Positions 61,947-64,000 of a stretch of DNA of 64,000 nt are shown here, one piece after another. The notes beneath the pieces are model-generated. The model did no database searches. It was not told the DNA's origin and saw only the letters and a program-made list of their open reading frames with translations. The DNA comes from Polynucleobacter sp. 15G-AUS-farblos (GTDB lineage Bacteria > Pseudomonadota > Gammaproteobacteria > Burkholderiales > Burkholderiaceae). Made by a program: the position numbers and the translations under genes. The DNA lies in NCBI RefSeq assembly GCF_018882445.1, contig NZ_JACVOM010000006.1, positions 147,747 through 211,746 of the forward strand, given 5' to 3'. The first letter of the stretch is position 1. Each line of letters opens with the position of its first letter.

Positions 61947-62726
61947 TTACGATTGCAAATCTTGAATCCAAGACAAGCCCAATTCAGTCTTATTTAAAGG
62001 CTTGTATTCGCAACCAATCCATCCCGAGTAACCCATCTTATCAATCATCTTAAAAAGATTGCGATAGTTAATTTCACCAGTACCAGGTTCATTTCGACCA
62101 GGATTATCAGCTATCTGAAGATGTCCAATTTTGGATAGATTCTTCTCCAAAGTATTAGCCAGTTCACCCTCCATTCGTTGGGCATGGTAAATATCGTATT
62201 GAACAAATAAATTATCTGAGCCGACATCATTAATAATATCAAGGGCTTGCTGAGTTTTGGATAAATAAAAGCCAGGGACATCAAAAATATTAATTGGCTC
62301 AATCAATAAACGAATCTTTTCTTTTTTTAACTCAGCAGAGGCATATTCGAGATTAGAAATAAAGGTCTTACGAAGTATGGCCGAATCTAAGCCTGCTGGA
62401 GCTATGCCAGCCAAGCAGTTAACTTGAGGGGCAGCAAGAGTCTTGGCATATTCAATTGCTTTAGCTACGCCTAGTCGAAATTCTTCAGTACGATCCGGCA
62501 AGCAGGCAATACCTCTTTCGCCGGCATCCCAATCGCCAGCAGGTAGGTTGTGTAAAACAACCTTCAGATCATATTGATCTAACTGCTGCTTAATATCAGA
62601 AGCTGAGAAGGGATAAGGCGATTGAAACTCAACCGCCTTAAAACCGGCATTTGCCGCATTTTTAAAGCGCTCCAGAAAAGGAACTTCAGTAAAAAGCATA
62701 GATAAATTTGCTGCGAATTTAGGCAT
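61947..62726 (-). CDS. hyi: Hydroxypyruvate isomerase family protein
   Basis: A 259-residue TIM-barrel protein of the AP-endonuclease-2/hydroxypyruvate isomerase family. Characteristic parts are MPKFAANLSMLFTEVPFLER, NLPAGDWDAGERGIACLPDR, LLIEPINIFDVPGFYL, QYDIYHAQRMEGEL and QIADNPGRNEPGTGEI, with metal-binding Glu, Asp and His residues in these loops. It interconverts hydroxypyruvate and tartronate semialdehyde in glyoxylate metabolism, or acts on 2-oxo-tetronate (OtnI). No gcl or glxR is nearby. Confidence 0.88.
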   Translation of the reverse strand: MPKFAANLSMLFTEVPFLERFKNAANAGFKAVEFQSPYPFSASDIKQQLDQYDLKVVLHNLPAGDWDAGERGIACLPDRTEEFRLGVAKAIEYAKTLAAPQVNCLAGIAPAGLDSAILRKTFISNLEYASAELKKEKIRLLIEPINIFDVPGFYLSKTQQALDIINDVGSDNLFVQYDIYHAQRMEGELANTLEKNLSKIGHLQIADNPGRNEPGTGEINYRNLFKMIDKMGYSGWIGCEYKPLNKTELGLSWIQDLQS

Positions 62727-62875
62727 TTGAATCCTTTTTTGGCTACCCTCTAAAGATATTGATCATAACAAAGGGGCTGAAATTCGCTTGCACGTCAAAA
62801 CGAGGGCAAAAACTGCAAATGAATGCTAAAAGTGGGCTAATATTTAATATAGAAATATTAATTAAAAAGGAAACA

Positions 62876-63487
62876 ATGAATATCAAACTAAGCAAAATCG
62901 CCTTCCTCATTACCTTCCTAGCTGGCGGTTCTGGTCTATTGATGGCCCAGTCAAAACCAGCTGATTCAAGTGCTGCAAAGCCAATGGTCATTGATGCCGC
63001 TGTAACTGACAACCGCTATCAGCTCTATGAGGGCGAGGTTCTTAAGGTGGATACCAAAACTCGTACGATTACATTTAAAAATAAAGAGGGTGAGTCAAAG
63101 TTTGTTGCTGGCCCTGAAATCACTAACTTTGCCCAAATTAAAAAGGGTGACCGCGTCAGCGTGACCTATGAAACAGCTGTGGCTATTGAGTTAATCAAAA
63201 CAAAGAGCACAGGGATTCGCAGCAAAGTTGAAACCAATACCGTGACTAATTCAAAGGCAAATGAGAAACCTTCTGAAGTCATAGCCAATACAACTACGAT
63301 CATTGCTGATATTGTTGGTGTTGATCGTGATAAAAAATTAGTTTCTGTTAAGGGTCCAAGCGGCAATATCACAACAGTTACCGTAAAGAACCCTGCTCTA
63401 TTAGCCGATGTCGCAGTGGGCGAACAGGTTAAAGTAGTTTACTTTGATGCCATGGCAGCTTCCATTACGACGCCAAAGAAAAAATAA
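62876..63487 (+). CDS. Exported two-repeat protein of unknown function
   Basis: With the ATG at 62876 (AAAAAGGA five bases upstream) it has 203 residues and a signal peptide (FLITFLAGGSGLLMAQ). The mature part has two similar beta-rich units: GEVLKVDTKTRTITFKNKEG with VKKGDRVSVTY-like IKKGDRVSVTYE, and IVGVDRDKKLVSVKGPSGN with VAVGEQVKVVYFD. This repeated layout resembles small beta-barrel periplasmic domains. A longer in-frame start at 62759 lacks a signal peptide. It is alone and followed by a strong terminator. Confidence 0.7.
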   Translation: MNIKLSKIAFLITFLAGGSGLLMAQSKPADSSAAKPMVIDAAVTDNRYQLYEGEVLKVDTKTRTITFKNKEGESKFVAGPEITNFAQIKKGDRVSVTYETAVAIELIKTKSTGIRSKVETNTVTNSKANEKPSEVIANTTTIIADIVGVDRDKKLVSVKGPSGNITTVTVKNPALLADVAVGEQVKVVYFDAMAASITTPKKK

Positions 63488-63505
63488 CCTTAGTATGTCC
63501 AATTT

Positions 63506-63532
63506 AAAAAGCCCCTTAATTGGGGCTTTTTT
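63506..63532 (+). terminator. Intrinsic terminator after the exported two-repeat protein
   Basis: AAAAAGCCCC and GGGGCTTTTT form a 10-bp stem around a six-base loop, followed by a T run. It also serves the convergent gene at 63565-63819. Confidence 0.9.
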
Positions 63533-63564
63533 ATTTATAACTCTAGAGCATCAAGCCATGATTT

Positions 63565-63819
63565 TTATAACTTTTCAATATCTTTACTGAGGATTCTACG
63601 AATGGTTCTAATACTAAGCTCTGGATGCAAAATCGCTAGATGTTCCTGAATTAGCGTTGACCTTCTGGTTAAGGAGTCAATATGCTCTCCAACAAGCTTA
63701 TTGGCCTCCATCACATCTTCAATCAAAGTCACTTCAGCGTAGCCACCAACCTGCCCTACTTTTCTATGGGAGCTCTTGGCAGAGGATTTAATCGGAGTCA
63801 CTTTTATTGACTTTGACAT
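63565..63819 (-). CDS. Hypothetical protein of 84 residues
   Basis: A small basic protein without signal peptide. Residues 1-25 are Lys/Ser-rich; the rest looks helical (VMEANKLVGEHIDSLTRRST, LSIRTIRRILSKD). The ending resembles a short helix-turn-helix, but no family is recognised. Between its start and the insertion sequence end lies an intrinsic terminator, so it is probably not driven from the insertion sequence. Confidence 0.5.
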   Translation of the reverse strand: MSKSIKVTPIKSSAKSSHRKVGQVGGYAEVTLIEDVMEANKLVGEHIDSLTRRSTLIQEHLAILHPELSIRTIRRILSKDIEKL

Positions 63820-63842
63820 AGCTATGTTTTTTAGGGGACATT

Positions 63843-63869
63843 AAAAAAGCCCGATTGCTCGGGCTTTTT
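63843..63869. terminator. Intrinsic terminator beside the insertion sequence end
   Basis: AAAAAAGCCCGA and TCGGGCTTTTT form an 11-bp stem around TTGC, with A and T runs on both sides. It stands just before the insertion sequence, perhaps the former end of a gene that the element displaced. Confidence 0.85.
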
Positions 63870-63873
63870 ATCA

Positions 63874-64000
63874 TGTACGACTCGACACATAGTTAACACT
63901 TTATACCGGACACATACTTTACAGTTTTTGGCATAGGAGGGACCACTCTATGCCGTGGAATGAAAGTACGAAGATGGATGAAAAGCTACGTTTTGTGTCT
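63874..64000 (+). mobile_element. Left end of an IS481-type insertion sequence (truncated by the window)
   Basis: From TGTACGACTCGACACATAG at 63874 the sequence changes character. GACACAT occurs at 63884 and again at 63909, 25 bases apart, a repeated pattern as expected for transposase-binding sites near an element end. A transposase gene then starts at 63950. The right end and target duplication lie outside the window. Confidence 0.7.
63950..64000 (+). CDS. IS481-family transposase, N-terminal fragment (3' end outside window)
   Basis: An ATG at 63950 with AGGAGGGA upstream opens a frame reading MPWNESTKMDEKLRFVS that runs off the window. The MPWxxxxxMDxKxxFV start is typical of IS481-family transposases, which have an N-terminal HTH and a DDE integrase core. 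Only 17 codons are visible, so integrity cannot be judged. Confidence 0.7.
   Translation, partial: MPWNESTKMDEKLRFVS

Overview
The window looks like a chromosomal segment of a free-living betaproteobacterium of the order Burkholderiales, most likely Polynucleobacter or a close relative. The evidence is moderate to low GC content, short spacers, frequent ATGA and TAATG gene overlaps, and the run carAB-greA-DUF4149-yhbY-rlmE-ftsH-folP-glmM-pstSCAB-phoU-phoBR. The genus is inferred from protein style and synteny; no 16S gene is present.

Layout. 1-14.1 kb is a housekeeping block: the end of an MltD-like lytic transglycosylase, prpE, carAB, greA, yhbY (opposite strand), rlmE, ftsH, folP and glmM. 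14.1-16.2 kb is an AT-rich island with an exported metallophosphoesterase, an unknown partner gene and a probable gene relic. 16.2-24.0 kb holds a CorA-type transporter and the complete phosphate-sensing operon pstSCAB-phoU-phoB-phoR behind a Pho box. 24.0-30.5 kb mixes two MgtC-like proteins, very small genes, an ArsC-like and a cis-CaaD-like protein that each lack the catalytic residue, a DUF2252 protein and exopolyphosphatase. 30.5-35.6 kb is a coherent membrane-lipid and polyphosphate cluster: plcP-glycosyltransferase-dgkA-olsB on the minus strand, divergent from olsA-ppk2, with a strong Pho box in the shared spacer. 35.6-42.4 kb has a ZnuD-like TonB receptor, two tRNA genes (Pro, Arg), lipoproteins, a haloacetate-dehalogenase-like hydrolase, a second ppk2 paired with a histone-H1-like lysine-rich protein, and a decayed copy of the hydrolase 3' end. 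42.4-62.8 kb is ordinary core metabolism (FAD dehydrogenase, wrbA, aroC, parvulin, bolA, yciB, msrB, selO, ygfZ-like, mltG-tmk-holB-tatD and others). The window ends in the left end of an IS481-type insertion sequence.

How the genes work together. The most coherent theme is phosphorus economy: high-affinity uptake (Pst), sensing (PhoBR/PhoU), polyphosphate turnover (Ppx, two PPK2), phosphate ester scavenging (metallophosphoesterase), and replacement of phospholipids by phosphorus-free lipids (PlcP removes the head group, a glycosyltransferase sugar-caps the diacylglycerol, OlsB/OlsA make ornithine lipid, DgkA returns diacylglycerol to phosphatidate). Pho-box-like sequences sit before pstS, plcP, possibly ppx, and a decayed small secreted-protein gene. 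No canonical defence system, CRISPR array or prophage was seen.
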